Below, piece after piece: positions 1 through 12,470 of a DNA stretch of 64,000 nucleotides; position 1 is the stretch's first letter; every line of letters starts with the position of its first letter. The DNA comes from Cristatella mucedo. Its lineage: Eukaryota > Bryozoa > Phylactolaemata > Cristatellidae. The position numbers were made by a program, and so were the translations under genes. Below the pieces are notes generated by a model, which had not been told where the DNA came from, searched no databases, and saw only the letters and a program-made list of their open reading frames with translations. The stretch spans positions 372,001 through 436,000 of the forward strand of contig WPIO01000010.1 in NCBI GenBank assembly GCA_009760855.2. The letters are read 5' to 3'.

Positions 1-229
1 TCTTATCGTCCAGGCAGCTTGCCAATCAAATCGCCTGAATAAAACTGTGATGATTGCAGGTTCCTTGCTAACTGCTCCCAGCAGCCAGACTCCGTCCTAA
101 TCTGTGGCACCAAGTGCTGCTGCCTCTTGTGTGCTTGTGTATACTGATCTAAGTGTACCAGCTTTGTCCTTTTGAATGTATCACCGCGATACCGCGAATT
201 TCACAAAGTCTTGGCTATCTTTTTGAACC

Positions 230-276
230 TGTTATAAAGCACGTGACAAGAGATTTAGTTCTCTTTGGGCACCATA
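230..276 (+). mobile_element. Solo LINE/SINE tail, decayed
   Basis: ATAAAGCACGTGACAAGAG followed by ATTTAGTTCTCTTTGGGC matches the shared tail hairpin at reduced identity. Short, so the call is tentative. Confidence 0.45.
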
Positions 277-1963
277 CTACGATCACCTATTATTAGTGTC
301 TTTAGAAATGCAGGTTACGGGTATTTGGAGTGTGTGGCAACCAATATTTGCATTTTTGCACTTTAGCAGTCCACGATGCAGACGATAAAACATCAATTCA
401 GGAGGCTAACTGCTGGCTGCTTATAGCCGCTTCCATTGCTAATGCATCAGCTGCCTTATTCTCTGGCTTTCATAGCTTGCTAATTGTGCAGCCTATGTGG
501 CCTTCCCATCAGGCTCACTGTGTCCTATTTAACTCTACCCCGGCAGGTACCAACTGCAAAGGATGTATTGCAAATGGGCCTGAGCAGGCTGTGATAATGG
601 TCGACATAGATCGGATGGTGAGGTCGTGTCAACAGCAACAGCTGCCAGCAACAGGAGCAGCAATAACTGCCGATGCTCGCTTGTAGGCAATAGGCCTGGT
701 CGAATGCAGCTTCAATGAGGCAGCAGCAGCCGCCGCTGCTGCTGCTGCTGCCTGTCACAATTAACGATTGACTATGGAATGCCTTAGCTGAGCAGTGATG
801 AACAGACTAAGTGGCTACATCAGCATGGGCACATCCTATAGAGGTCTTAGTACAACGTCAGCAAGGTCAGCCAGAATATGTGTAACAAGAGAGCTGTCGG
901 ATGTGTATAGGTGACCTACCGGGAGTACCAAATGTGGCTACACGGTCGGCTAAAAGAGAGACTTTGTGGCCACTCAGTGCAGTGGCATTCTTCAGAGGTC
1001 TCACTGCAAGTCAGACAGCTGCTGTTTTCTGCCATTCCAGTCATTTTGATTGTCTGACAATTGGCAGGTGGTCGGCCTGATACTGGACACATTACTCCGA
1101 ATTCCTGGTTCATACGAGGCTTAGACAGGACGAGAGGTTCAGACAGAAGCACCTACATTAGGAGCACGAGTTTGTTCAGATGCAGCAGCAAGCTGTTCTA
1201 ATCAATTGGTGCATCCACTCCTTCGTCTGTCACTCCTGGAAACTAAAACGGCATCAGCTTCTAGCTTGTGTGTCGAGAACATTCAAGCTCTCCAGCCTGT
1301 GATTTTCATCCGATCATGACTCCAAATGGAGTAATGTTCTCTGCTTCACTCATAAGCTTTCACCGAGTCTCAGACTCACTAGCGTGGACTCTGGGGTCGG
1401 ACTTTTGAGTGCTCACAGAGAATCCAGATGCAAGGCTTATAATAGATCGGCTGCTGGGGCCACAGCAGCTCCTCTACACTGAGCTGCTCACGATACGACC
1501 TGCCGTCGTCCGACTTCAAGTGTCACACCCTGTATTAGGCACGTTCTTCGTCGGCCTGGTCAACCGTCGAGCTACTGAAGTATCGGCTCCTTTGAGTCGA
1601 TACTTTTGAATATGCGTTTATATAAAATTTAGTGGCGCCATCTGGGGGACGTTGCAGCAATCCGAACTCACTCGTCTACCTAGCAGAGTCGACTCTACCT
1701 GAGCCCTGATTCACGACAAGTTTTCAGTGGAGCGGTATGAAAGATGAACTCAGTGTTGGCAGCCTGCCGATTAATAAATACTCAGCAACAATTCAATACC
1801 AGCTTGCTGATGCTGTTTTCTTATCTTATCCAGGCCAATTTGACAGCAAATAAATTAAGCATTTGGATACAGCTGCCCTCAAGCATATGAGTAAGGCGTG
1901 AAGCTCTGCACAAAAATCCTGCAACAAAAACCCAGACAGCCAGTGTTCGTGTACAATTGGGCT
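277..1963. other. No gene recognised
   Basis: Contains the CAG/CTG inverted repeat and several short frames (330-686, 1409-1609) with no motif, signal peptide or family resemblance. Treated as intergenic. Confidence 0.5.
718..752. repeat. CAG/CTG inverted repeat
   Basis: GGCAGCAGCAGC, then CGCC, then GCTGCTGCTGCTGCTGCC. The two arms are complementary and could form a stable hairpin in either strand. Confidence 0.8.
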
Positions 1964-2122
1964 GAGGTTGGTTTGGCCCAGCGGTCAAGGTGCTGGTCGC
2001 GGTCAAGGCCCCGACCAAGGTCTGGCCGAGGTCGTGGGCTCGAGACCCGAGGCGCATGTGAAGTGCCTTGATAGATGTTAGTTAAGTTGTAAGTTCTCTT
2101 AGGGCGCTATAGAAATTCTTTA
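1964..2122 (+). mobile_element. tRNA-derived SINE, family A
   Basis: A box TTGGTTTGGCCCAGCGGTCA at 1969, B box GGTCGTGGGCTCGAGACCC at 2031, then GTGAAGTGCCTTGATAGATG and AAGTTCTCTTAGGGCGCTAT as the LINE-like tail. Diverged from the young copies. Confidence 0.8.
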
Positions 2123-2439
2123 AATCTGACTGTTTATCTAGGCTAAGTACCACACGTCGCTTCCTCTCTCAGCTGCTGGCTTCGCGAGTTCACATCTAGG
2201 GCAGAGTTTAGAGACGTGATTTGCTAGTCTTTAAAACTAAGCACGTGATTCCTCGTTGCGCCCAAAGTAGACCCTGACAGAAATAATGCACGAACACTAT
2301 GTATAAAGAGTCAAAGCAGCCAATAGATCGTATCGCATGTGAAGCCGGAGAAGTAAAGTAGGAGAAATTGATGAAGTCCGTTGAGGACAGCGAAATGTAC
2401 AGTTGCAGGAAGAAAAGGGAAATATGTGGACTGACAGAT

Positions 2440-2805
2440 GGACAGATAGACAGAAAGACAGACAATAAGGCAGACAGACCAGAATGACAGACGGGCGGAA
2501 AGATGAATGGACAGACGGAAAGACAGACAGATGGACAGACAGACTTACCTTCAGACTGGTGGACGGCGGACAGATGGACAGACAGACGTATAGACGAACA
2601 GACAGCTAGACAAATAGATAGGTAGCTAGATAGACAAACAGACAGACAGACCAGACGCACAGAAAGACCGTCAGACAGATAGATGGATAGATTACTAGAT
2701 GGATAGACAGACAGATAGATAGACAGATAAACAGATAGATAGACAGACCGATTTAACAGATCAGACAGAAAGAGAGACCAGACAGACATGTAGATAGATC
2801 AATAG
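2440..2805. repeat. (CAGA)/(GATA) degenerate microsatellite
   Basis: Imperfect tetranucleotide array changing from CAGA-rich to GATA-rich along its length and ending in (GAGA). The 193-codon minus-strand frame rich in Leu-Ser-Val-Cys is a product of the repeat. Confidence 0.9.
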
Positions 2806-3545
2806 AGTGTGAGAGAGAGAGTGTAAGCATGGTCCTCTTCATATATCCGTTACGTTAAAACGATTGCACCCATGCTTAGCCTAATTTAACCCCTACAGTA
2901 CTCAACAGTTCAACTAAATATCCAGCTGGCTGGGACAACAAATTGCGATCATATTACCCATGAAACCAAGCCTGTGTTTTCCGTCAGCCGTGTGAAAGCT
3001 AACAGAATGAGCAAATTTTATTGTGCGGTCTATATAAAATGCATGCAAAGCCCTAGCTTCGGACAAAGCACCTCAGGCGATTCTTGCCGCCCGTGGTTGC
3101 TATGCGACACGCCTTCCATCGAGCGCACACTGCAGGTATACCAGCAGGAAGGGCTGCTCCTGCGAGCTGCTGCTAGCTGCTGCCTCAGCCTCAGACCCAT
3201 GGGACCGGCCCCATTGCAATGATGGGGGTGTGTATTGCTACAATCATGCTGCCATAGTGGCCTCACACTTTTAAGAGCTTACCGAAACGCAGCGCTACTA
3301 ATGCTGCTGCCGACTATAGCACATCCTTTCCAGCCGTCTTAAACTTCTTCTACTGCCATGCTACTCACTATCTCAAACCGCTATTTTGACTGAGCAATGC
3401 TCCTCACTTTTTCATTGTTTCGTGAAAGCTATTGGCCAACGAATGCGTACGGAAAGCCGCTTAGGCTGTGAGTTCGCTACACAAAAACTCTCCTGCTTAA
3501 CATCCACATAGTCGTTGTAGCTTTTCAGGGTTAAAGACGAAGATA

Positions 3546-3570
3546 CACACATTACATTACATTACATTAG
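3546..3570. repeat. (ATTAC)n microsatellite
   Basis: ATTACATTACATTACATTAG: four tandem pentamers. Confidence 0.85.
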
Positions 3571-3739
3571 TCATGGACGAAGCCTAGCGGTTACTGATGA
3601 AGCTGCTGCATCAAATTTACGCCGTTATCGCGACAACGAGGCCTGACGTAGAATCATTTACTCTTCATTCGTAGCTTCCCGTCACGTCGCTTACCAGGCC
3701 AGTTTACCCGTCGTTCGATTTTACCAGTTGTTCAAGTTA

Positions 3740-3830
3740 GCTTATAGCAAATTTAAATCACCTAGAAAGAGATTGAGTTCTCTGAGGGCGCTTTATCAAG
3801 TGCATTTTTATTATTGTTATTATTATTACG
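3740..3830 (+). mobile_element. Solo LINE/SINE tail
   Basis: Only the conserved tail is present: CACCTAGAAAGAGATTGAG, TTCTCTGAGGGCGCTTTATC and an (ATT)n-like run ending at about 3829. Confidence 0.7.
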
Positions 3831-5154
3831 CCATTTCAGTTCGGCATGAAACTGGATGAAACTGCTGATGTCTTTCAGTGTTTCCTGCTCCACGTTTCTT
3901 TTCGTCATGTTGATACAAACATTGAAGGAATTGGGTAATTATTTTTTGATCACTTTTGGAAGCTAAAAATGCAAGCGACATCTTAGAAATGGCAAATAGT
4001 ATCGTTTCATTGCTGATTACTTACTTGAAGAAAAATCTTGGTAACCTCTGAAAAAATTGAGAACCGGCGATGCTTAGTAATAGATCTGCTTCTCTGCATT
4101 GGCGATGAGAGAAGATCCTCGGATCACAGTCACAAATACTAAAACAAAAAATGTCTTCTATATTGGCATGCATTTTGCCACAGACTCACCGAGCAATTTA
4201 AATTCTGAAGGAAGTCATATGCCATCTTTAAAATCGTGAAATTCACCCTAGCCGGTGGTGTAAGAAATTGTGTTTACTAGTTAAAGAAAGTGATTATGGA
4301 CGATGGAATCGAGAACGAGAAACCCCTGTCAATTTCTCTACAGACAGAATCGCAGACATCTGGATAATCTACAGATATCTTTCAAAAGTTTATTCCGTTC
4401 AGGCAACCTTAAAGTTGAAACATTTATAGTAATCCTTTAGTTACTAACATAGTTTGCATTCGTGATGTAAACTTTACCAAAAATGCTATCGGTGACCTGG
4501 GGACAAGGAATAAGTTACAAAATAATTCAAATTTAAGAGCGTCTAAGAATTTTAGTGCTTTTTGAAGAAAGCAAAACATCTCTCTTAACGCGAGAAACGG
4601 CTGTTCTCATTAATTTGTTAAAATATACCTTTGGGATTCGGGGTTTTCAGCACGTTTTTCTGTCAATATGGAAATTCCAACTCAATTGAATGTCGAAGAT
4701 TTCACGGGAGTTAGTTTATTCGTGACACTTCCACGGTTTCATCTTCTTATTCAAGCGACGCACCTGTACGCTTATCATGAAAACAAAATTTGGTGTGGAA
4801 TTAAATTTAACATTATTAATTTGGATGCGGTCATTTTATTTATTTAAATTTTTCAATGGAGTAGCCATTGATATTAACGTGCGATTAATAAGAAATATAT
4901 TGTTCGTCATAATATTTTCCTTCATTTAGAGTTTATTTCATAGACTCCATGAAGCAATACATTTTCAATCAAATCTAAAAACTTATTTTTTTCATGCAAA
5001 GATTAGCTTATGTGCATTTTTAGAGAGGCTGTCCATAGTTTTCTTTGGGTTTTGAAAGGGGTCGCCGAATCAAAACGCTTCGAAGAACGGAGATAAAGCC
5101 ATCAGTAATTTTCGATAGTACCAACCTGTCTCGCCCACACAGCTGCAACGTGGC

Positions 5155-5262
5155 TCGCGGACACGCGCTAGCACACATACACACATACATTCACACGCGC
5201 TCAAGCACATATACATTTACACACGCACTCGTACACACGCACACACATATATACTCACATAC
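5155..5262. repeat. CA-rich microsatellite
   Basis: Imperfect CACACATA/CACGCA array immediately upstream of the LINE at 5260, the probable insertion target. Confidence 0.85.
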
Positions 5263-6968
5263 ATAACTAACATAATTAATATGTCATTAGCCTCAGGTCA
5301 TGTCCCAGCACCTTTCAAAAAAGCTGTAGTCAGGCCACTTCTCAAGAAAGCTACACTTGACCAAGAGAACTTGAGCAACTACCGCCCAGTTTCATTTCTA
5401 CCATTCCTATCAAAGACACTCGAACGGGTCGTGGCGGACCAGCTGAACTCGTATATCGAAACCTCACACCTTGCTAGTAAGTTCCAGTCTGGCTTTAGAG
5501 CTAATCACTCCACAGAGTCAGCATTGCTTCGGGTATACAACGACCTACTTAGGAATGCAGACATGGGTAGAGTGTCTCTGCTTGTTTTGCTCGATCTTTC
5601 GGCAGCTTTTGATACCATCGATCACAAAGTTCTTCTAGAGCGCCTCTCATCTCGCCTGGGCATCACTGGCACTGCTCTGCAGTGGTTCAGGTCCTATCTC
5701 AGTGGGAGACTCCAGAGTATTGATGTGAATGGACAAAGATCATCTGAAGTACATCTGAAATATGGAGTACCTCAGGGCTCAGTGCTAGGTCCGGTTCTTT
5801 TCACGGTTTATACTCTGCCTCTTGCTGATGTGATTGCCAAGCACAATCTAGGCTTTCACTTCTATGCGGATGACACTCAGTTGTACCTTTGCTTTGATCC
5901 CTCCCAGCCTTCGAGCACCTCAAATTCTCTCAGCTCACTAGCTGCATGCATTGATGACATCCGCACATGGATGGCAGCACATTTTCTAAAACTTAACGAT
6001 GATAAAACTAACTTACTAGTTATGGGCAAACCCAGTGTGATCCAGAGATTGGAAAGGCTGACTCTCAAAATTGGCTCTGCCAGCATATCTCCTGTCGAAT
6101 CAGCTCGGAATCTAGGTGTCATATTCCAAAGCGACCTCTCGTTAGACGACCATATCAGCTCCACGGTCAAATCCGCCTATTTTCAGCTTCATAACATTGC
6201 TAAAATTCGGGCTTGTTTAGATAAAGATACCACGTCCAAGTTAGTTCATGCATTCGTGACATCCCGTCTCAACTTCTGCAACTCACTGCTTACTGGCCTA
6301 CCAGCATGTGCGATCAGGCGATTGCAGCTTGTGCAAAACTCTGCAGCTAGGCTTGTCTGTCGTGAGCGTCGAAGTTGCCACATTACTCCACTTCTCGCCG
6401 ACCTGCACTGGCTACCAGTCAAGCAACGGATTGACTTCAAGGTTTTGTCGCTCACTTTTAGGTCCCTTCATTCTATGGCTCCAGCCTATCTGTCAGATAT
6501 ACAACCCCATCGGGCCAAGCATCGTGCCACCCGCTTTTCGGAATCCAACAGTCTAGAAATACCTCATACAAACCTTAAATCCTTTGGAGACCGTGCATTT
6601 AGTTCATATGCTCCCAAAGCCTGGAACTCCCTCCCGACCTGCGTCAGAACATCCCCTGACCTGACCACATTTAAAAAGAACCTAAAAACACACCTATCTA
6701 GGACAGCATTTAGTGGGTCCCTGTGATTCGTCCTTGATGTGCTTATGCGTGCTGACACTGTGCATGCTGCCACTAACCACATTCGCATGCTGACCCTGTG
6801 CATGTCACCCCTAACCATATTATTCATTTTGTTTGTTTTTTCAAGCATGATTTTACTTACCATTCAATTGCATTTCACTTTACAGCACATGTAAAGCGCC
6901 TAGAGAGAGATTAAGTTCTCTGAGGGCGCTTTATCAAGTGAATTATTATTATTATTAATTATTATTAC
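5260..6968 (+). mobile_element. 5'-truncated LINE (CR1/L2 group) with open reverse-transcriptase frame and (ATT)n tail
   Basis: A non-LTR retrotransposon copy lacking the endonuclease part. The frame from ATG 5281 to TGA 6726 gives 481 residues, and open codons extend upstream to about 5260, so the real ORF began further 5'. RT motifs in order are [13 protein letters not shown] (fingers, 33-45), [11 protein letters not shown] (motif A, 105-115), [11 protein letters not shown] (motif B, 161-171), FYADD (motif C, 194-198) and [12 protein letters not shown]. The family's C-terminal region with [15 protein letters not shown] follows. A roughly 150-base 3'UTR ends in an inverted repeat (AAGCGCC ... 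GGCGCTT around AGATTAAGTTCTCT) and (ATT)n. The open frame and close match to the 62101 copy indicate a recent insertion. It landed at the edge of a CA-rich microsatellite. Confidence 0.93.
5281..6726 (+). CDS. LINE reverse transcriptase, 5'-truncated but open
   Basis: 481-residue RT frame of the LINE at 5260-6968. All catalytic aspartates are present (D105 in motif A, YADD at 195-198). It lacks the apurinic-type endonuclease domain that precedes RT in intact CR1/L2 elements, so it cannot mobilise itself. The Met used here is an internal residue of the original protein: the same residues occur in-line within the decayed copy near 61640 (minus strand). Ends with FSGSL and a stop, the same end as the 62101 copy. 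Confidence 0.88.
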   Translation: MSLASGHVPAPFKKAVVRPLLKKATLDQENLSNYRPVSFLPFLSKTLERVVADQLNSYIETSHLASKFQSGFRANHSTESALLRVYNDLLRNADMGRVSLLVLLDLSAAFDTIDHKVLLERLSSRLGITGTALQWFRSYLSGRLQSIDVNGQRSSEVHLKYGVPQGSVLGPVLFTVYTLPLADVIAKHNLGFHFYADDTQLYLCFDPSQPSSTSNSLSSLAACIDDIRTWMAAHFLKLNDDKTNLLVMGKPSVIQRLERLTLKIGSASISPVESARNLGVIFQSDLSLDDHISSTVKSAYFQLHNIAKIRACLDKDTTSKLVHAFVTSRLNFCNSLLTGLPACAIRRLQLVQNSAARLVCRERRSCHITPLLADLHWLPVKQRIDFKVLSLTFRSLHSMAPAYLSDIQPHRAKHRATRFSESNSLEIPHTNLKSFGDRAFSSYAPKAWNSLPTCVRTSPDLTTFKKNLKTHLSRTAFSGSL

Positions 6969-9900
6969 ATTAGCTTATAAAGGACTTTATCTACCTAATC
7001 TGGTGACATCCGTTTGTCCCATCAGATGCCTGTGAGCGTGAGATATAGAACAAATAATCATCCATTTATTCAAAAAGTAGTAGTTACAATAATTGCAATT
7101 CAACTGAACGGTAATCCAAGACGATCCATAATCTCTAATTCAAATTTACGTCAAGAGAATCAATAACCAAGATTTCTTTAAGAGCACGGTGTGGTATTGC
7201 AATAAAGGTGTGGTGCTTAACTAGGCATGTAAAAGCACTCAAGTATCACGCTTTGACAAGTACGCAAAAGCTCAAGAGAAGATATTCACGGCCGACGGTT
7301 AGTATTACCCCTGGTTGGTAGCATTCACTCAACCTTGCTCCGGTAAATACTCATAGTACACAGAAATAACAAAGTTCACTGCAACGCTGCACAAAAATGT
7401 GTCGATCTTACTGTTAGTCATGACGTACACAGTTTCACAACGCTGAAGCATACGAAGGAAAATTCACAAGGAGCAAAGGCCTGATGTGGAACTGATAGCT
7501 TTTAAGCTTCCTTTTCAATGCTGTCAAATCAGTAATAGGACATGGTGTGCAGGTAATTAATGACTCGCTAAGTCAAACATTACTATGCTAACATTGCAAT
7601 TTGGAAGTCCCGACTTGATGGTCTTTAAATGGCTACACTATTCGTTGCTCCAACAACCTCTTGCAAGTCTCCGATGGAACCGATATACTGCGCCCTGCAG
7701 TAGAGGAACAGCAAAAATTACGAGGCAAAAATTCCAATCGACGAGAGAGAACTCGAGAAGTAGTGACGCCATACTGGCCGCTGAGCTTCGACCCTGCAGC
7801 AGCCGCTGCTCTTGGATTCCTCTGGTAATTGGGAAACTGCCAGCGAAGCGGTCGCAGAGCACGTGCATAGCACGTGTGAGCATCAGCTTCCCCTCTATTT
7901 GGCTGTCTGCCCAGCTGCTAACGAGGAAATGGCCTCTTTTAATCCCTTAGCCAGTCCTATAATGCTCGATACGGCATTCCTGCCAGTGAACTTTTCGCCA
8001 GCGGACGGCTAAGATTTGGCGTGACTAGATGGCGTGAGCTGGTAGCGCCGTGATCATCAGAGAACAGCGCTGGATGGAGTTTGAGGGTTGAGAGCTCGAG
8101 GACAAGCGCGTCTGTAGGTGCGAACACGACCGCCCCCGTAAAAGGAGAAATTGCCTCGCGAGCAAGCGGCAACCCAACTTAATCGAGAGGATGAGTGTAT
8201 ACGAGCATACTCCTTGCAAATGACCGCTCGTTTTGAAAGCTCTTCGGTGCAAAGCATTTCAAAGCAAATTGCCGCGAGCTAATGCACCGTAACACCTCCA
8301 TAAAAGTGACCGACTTCTGGACGTAAATTGATATGGCCCGATGGTAGAAAAGCCTACGGCCCTTGAGCTAGGCTTTTGTAGACAGCTATCCTGGAAGCTA
8401 CAGCTCTTTATTCTGCTGGCGTCTTACAGACAGCGACGCATCAGTCACCGCCAGTACAGTGTGGCGCCGGCCTTCGTTCAGGGCACGTCGTCTGCACTTG
8501 TGCCACTTCACAGTGCTTCGACCGCCTCCGCGAACCGCCGACCCTACCCTGCTAATCGGCGTGCTGCTCCGACCTTCTGACTTGCTTGCATTACCCGCCA
8601 CTAGGTAATCGTATTACATTGCGGTATGTAAGATGCTCACAGATCGTCACAGCCCTTAACTAGCCGTTCATCAACAGTGAACAAGTTACACCCAGTAGTG
8701 AAATGACTACATGCTAAATCAGCCAGGTCATGACCGATATTAGGTTACTCTGCCAGGTGCGAAATCACAGAAAATTTCACTGCTGCCTTACAATGCAGCC
8801 TGAGTGACCTCTGACGCTAGTGGTAAGCCCAGCCTGGGTGGTTAGCATGGCCTACTGCTGGGCAAGGACTCCTTATCACGACCTGCGTCGTGAATTGTTT
8901 AAATCTCTCCTTCAGTCTCTTTCGGTTGTTAATCTTTTTAAGGGAAGCTTTCACTGACCTTTGACAGCACGAGGAAGCTCCCTGGAAGCTAATTCTTCTT
9001 CACTTTCATCCTGTTCTGGAGTTTCTCGCATGCGACCTTTCTGTTCAACGTCAGCACAGTGTGGCACTGAGCGGCTCGTTGCTGTCTGCGACGGGTGCGC
9101 TCGCGTCATTCTGCTCACTCTGCTCCTCTCTCTTCTCATCCCAAGCAAGTTTGCTGCGAAAATCTACCCAATCTACAGTGGCGCACATAAGCCGCAAGTT
9201 GCACGTGGAAATCTGCTTAGATCAGCGAAAAATCACGGAAAACTTCGTCTTTGCTTATGAAGGCGATCCTTAGCGTCGGCCTATCTAGACGGCGAGCCGG
9301 TCCCACTGACTGACAAGCTTCGAGTTCGTGGTTAATCAGAGGCGAAGAGCCAGAGGGTGGCAGGTAGGTGTGAGACGAGTCAGACACCCGGTCTGGCCGC
9401 CATAGGCCGTACTTGCTGGTGGCTGGTCACTTGGTGCTTACTTAGACTGCACGACACTAGCAGCCGCTGGGGGGACGCCCCGAGACTCCGTTTGCACTAC
9501 GTCTGTGCTCCGCCCCTGACCCCTGTGCCACCCCGGCGCTCCAATCTTGGCTTCGCCTAGGTTGCTAATAGAGCATAATGCGTGTAAGAGAAGACTTATC
9601 TAAAATTGATGTGCAATAATAAGCTGAATATATATACGAAGTTCATCTAAATTTTTTTAATATATTCACCAGTGCTTGTGGGTGCGTCATGATTTAAGAT
9701 CGTGTAGGCAACGTAATGACTTGAACTAAATAGATGGCGAGACCCCTGCAGAATCACGGATAGATTTTATCTATGCGTGTCCATCGCATACAAGGCAGGC
9801 GCACCAAGGCATCTTCAATTTTAACTATGAGACTGCAAGCTGCAGCTGCATATATAATTGGTAAATTATCTCTTCTTTTTACATGCAACATGACACCAAT

Positions 9901-10209
9901 TATTACTATATCGCCATACTAGAATTATGAATCCTACAGTGGATTAACGTAATCGTGACTTCAGTTACAGACTGAGTAGCGAACAAACTAATACTTAACT
10001 ACTTAATCTAGCTTATTATAGGGGTTGATTTATTTTTCTTGGTTCCTGAATTATAATACTTATGAATCGATTATGAGATAATCTATGGATAAGGCAGCCT
10101 ATAATCTGAAGCTGTTTTACGGGTAGTCAGCACTCCATGAGTTAGCCATCAGTTTTGAGCTGAATTTTGTCCCAGCCTAAGCGTCCTATGAGAGTTGGTG
10201 CATGACACG
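6969..10209. other. No gene recognised
   Basis: Several overlapping frames of 65-121 codons at 7585-9560 occur on both strands without motifs, in moderately GC-rich sequence. 7585-8580 could hold decayed coding sequence, but no family is recognised. 9560-10200 is AT-rich. Confidence 0.4.
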
Positions 10210-10342
10210 CCCCCTGATTCGGCTCAGGGGTTAGGCGCTCTCCTTTGACCACCATGGCCCTGGGCTCGAGCCCTACAGCATTTATAAAGCTCCTGGATAG
10301 AGATTAACTTATCTTAGGGTGCTACGCAAATGAATTACCCTT
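10210..10342 (+). mobile_element. tRNA-derived SINE, family A, old
   Basis: Head TTCGGCTCAGGGGTTAGGCG, B box CCTGGGCTCGAGCCCTACAG, then TAAAGCTCCTGGATAGAGAT and TTATCTTAGGGTGCTACGC as the tail. Confidence 0.72.
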
Positions 10343-10539
10343 TATATTTTCTATAGCCGCTGTTTAAAGCTGGTAACCCCTAACCTCCCCCGTCGCTTTC
10401 AAATCGACTCCTCTACGCTATGGATAAAGACTTTTTATGTTAAGGTATTGTGTTCTTCGTGCTGTTATTTTTGTTCTTGGTGTTGCATCATGCTAAGGTA
10501 TTGGTATTCTTCGTTGCGACCGTGATCTTACAGTGCCGG

Positions 10540-11160
10540 TGCTGTGCAATCAGGGGCTTAACTGTTGATGCAAAACTGTGCAGCTAGGCATGTCTGTCGC
10601 GAGAGTTTTAGTTGCCAAATCACACATATTTCTAGCCGACCGCCACTGGCCCTCAGTCAAGCAACGGGTCGACTTCAGGGTTCTGTCACTCACTTTTAGT
10701 TACCTTCATTCTCTGGCTCCAGCCTACCTATCAGACCTATTCCCCTGCCAGGCCAAGAATCGTACCATCGGCCTTTCTGACTAAAATCGTGCAGCTACAC
10801 CTCGAATGAATCTCACCTCCTTTAGATACCATGCCTGTAGTTCGCATGCTCCCAAAGCCTGGAATTCACCTCCGACTGAGGTCGTGACATCCCTCTGACT
10901 TGAGGACATTTAAAAAGAAGCTAAAACGTCTCTGTTTAACACAGCATTCATTCAAAGTCCTTGCGATTCGTTCGTTGTGCTTATGCGTACTGACACAGTA
11001 CCTGCTGCCACACACCATATGTGCATGCTAACCCTGCGAATGTCTCCTCTAGTCACGTTATGCTTTTTGACATTGATCATGCTACCACTAGCCATAAGAA
11101 AGAAATTGAGTTCTCTGAGGGTGCTATGACAAATGCAGGGTTAGTGTCATCATTATTAGT
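10540..11160 (+). mobile_element. Decayed 3' end of a CR1/L2-group LINE
   Basis: Plus-strand remnant. Near 10640-10770 it encodes DRHWPSVKQRVDFRVLSLTF and LHSLAPAYLSDL, then CTCCCAAAGCCTGGAATTC-type sequence near 10850. A 3'UTR follows (GTGCTTATGCGTACTGACAC near 10977) and the tail GAGTTCTCTGAGGGTGCT at 11108. It has several stops. The 5' part is missing. Confidence 0.8.
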
Positions 11161-11881
11161 TGGGTGAATTGTTGTAGCACCTAGAAGTCATTAGCCACGA
11201 TTCAAAATTTCAAGGCTTCACCAACATTTATGGCGCATCAGCTGAGACTAGCCCGTTCCGGGCGCGCATCCTACCCGACCGTGGAAGGCGCCATACGCCA
11301 TTAGTAACAATTGACAGCGGCTATCCAATATGCACCCCCGTGGCTCTTTGGAAAATATTTAAAGCACTGTACTCCTTTTGCGCAATTTCAAAGCAGTCCA
11401 GACTTGACGCCGGCGAAGCGTGCAGTGTGAAAGGTTAACCCAGCCACTCTAGAGAATATCTCACTCGTATCCGACGAAAGCATTGCACTGACTATGAATT
11501 AATAGTAAATTTGAAATTACAATACTCAAAATGCTACTAGCTTTGACTTTGCCTCAATTTAGACAAGAAATAGCTGTTGCGGTACTGCTGTATTGTGTAC
11601 TGCGTATTGCATTTGTTCATTTCCCTTCGCTGTTTTCTCGGTTTTTCCATATGGATGCGTACCACTCATGAGCAAAGGAATGAAATTATTTGTTTTGTAA
11701 GCCTCTTTTCGTAGCACTGCAGGTCGATCTAATCTTTTGAACTCCGATTTGGTATTTTCTATGCATTATTATCGAGAATCAGGGCTTGACATACTGGAAA
11801 TCTCTAGAGGCTTCTCGACCGCTTTTCTCTCGCTTAGCGAAGAGAAATGGTGTGTCCAGGTACGCGAGCCTCTTGCACGTA
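11161..11881. other. No gene recognised
   Basis: Unique sequence. The Met frame entering the (CT)n array at 11737 owes its length to the repeat. Confidence 0.5.

Positions 11882-12470
<589 letters not shown>

Larger units (their letters stand above)
2810..5154. other. No gene recognised; AT-rich from about 3840
   Basis: Short motif-free frames near 2974-3266, a solo LINE tail at 3740-3830, then AT-rich sequence from 3840 to 5040 with no long frame. Nothing further is visible. Confidence 0.5.

Noticed and set aside
2208..2789. 193-codon minus-strand frame rich in Leu, Ser, Val and Cys
   Set aside because: It is a product of the CAGA/GATA array with no conserved domain.
7585..7950. Relative of helix-rich unit B, through a shared 16-base string (AATTCCAATCGACGAG, also near 44315)
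   Set aside because: A single 16-base match is not far from chance in a window this size, and the flanks do not align convincingly.
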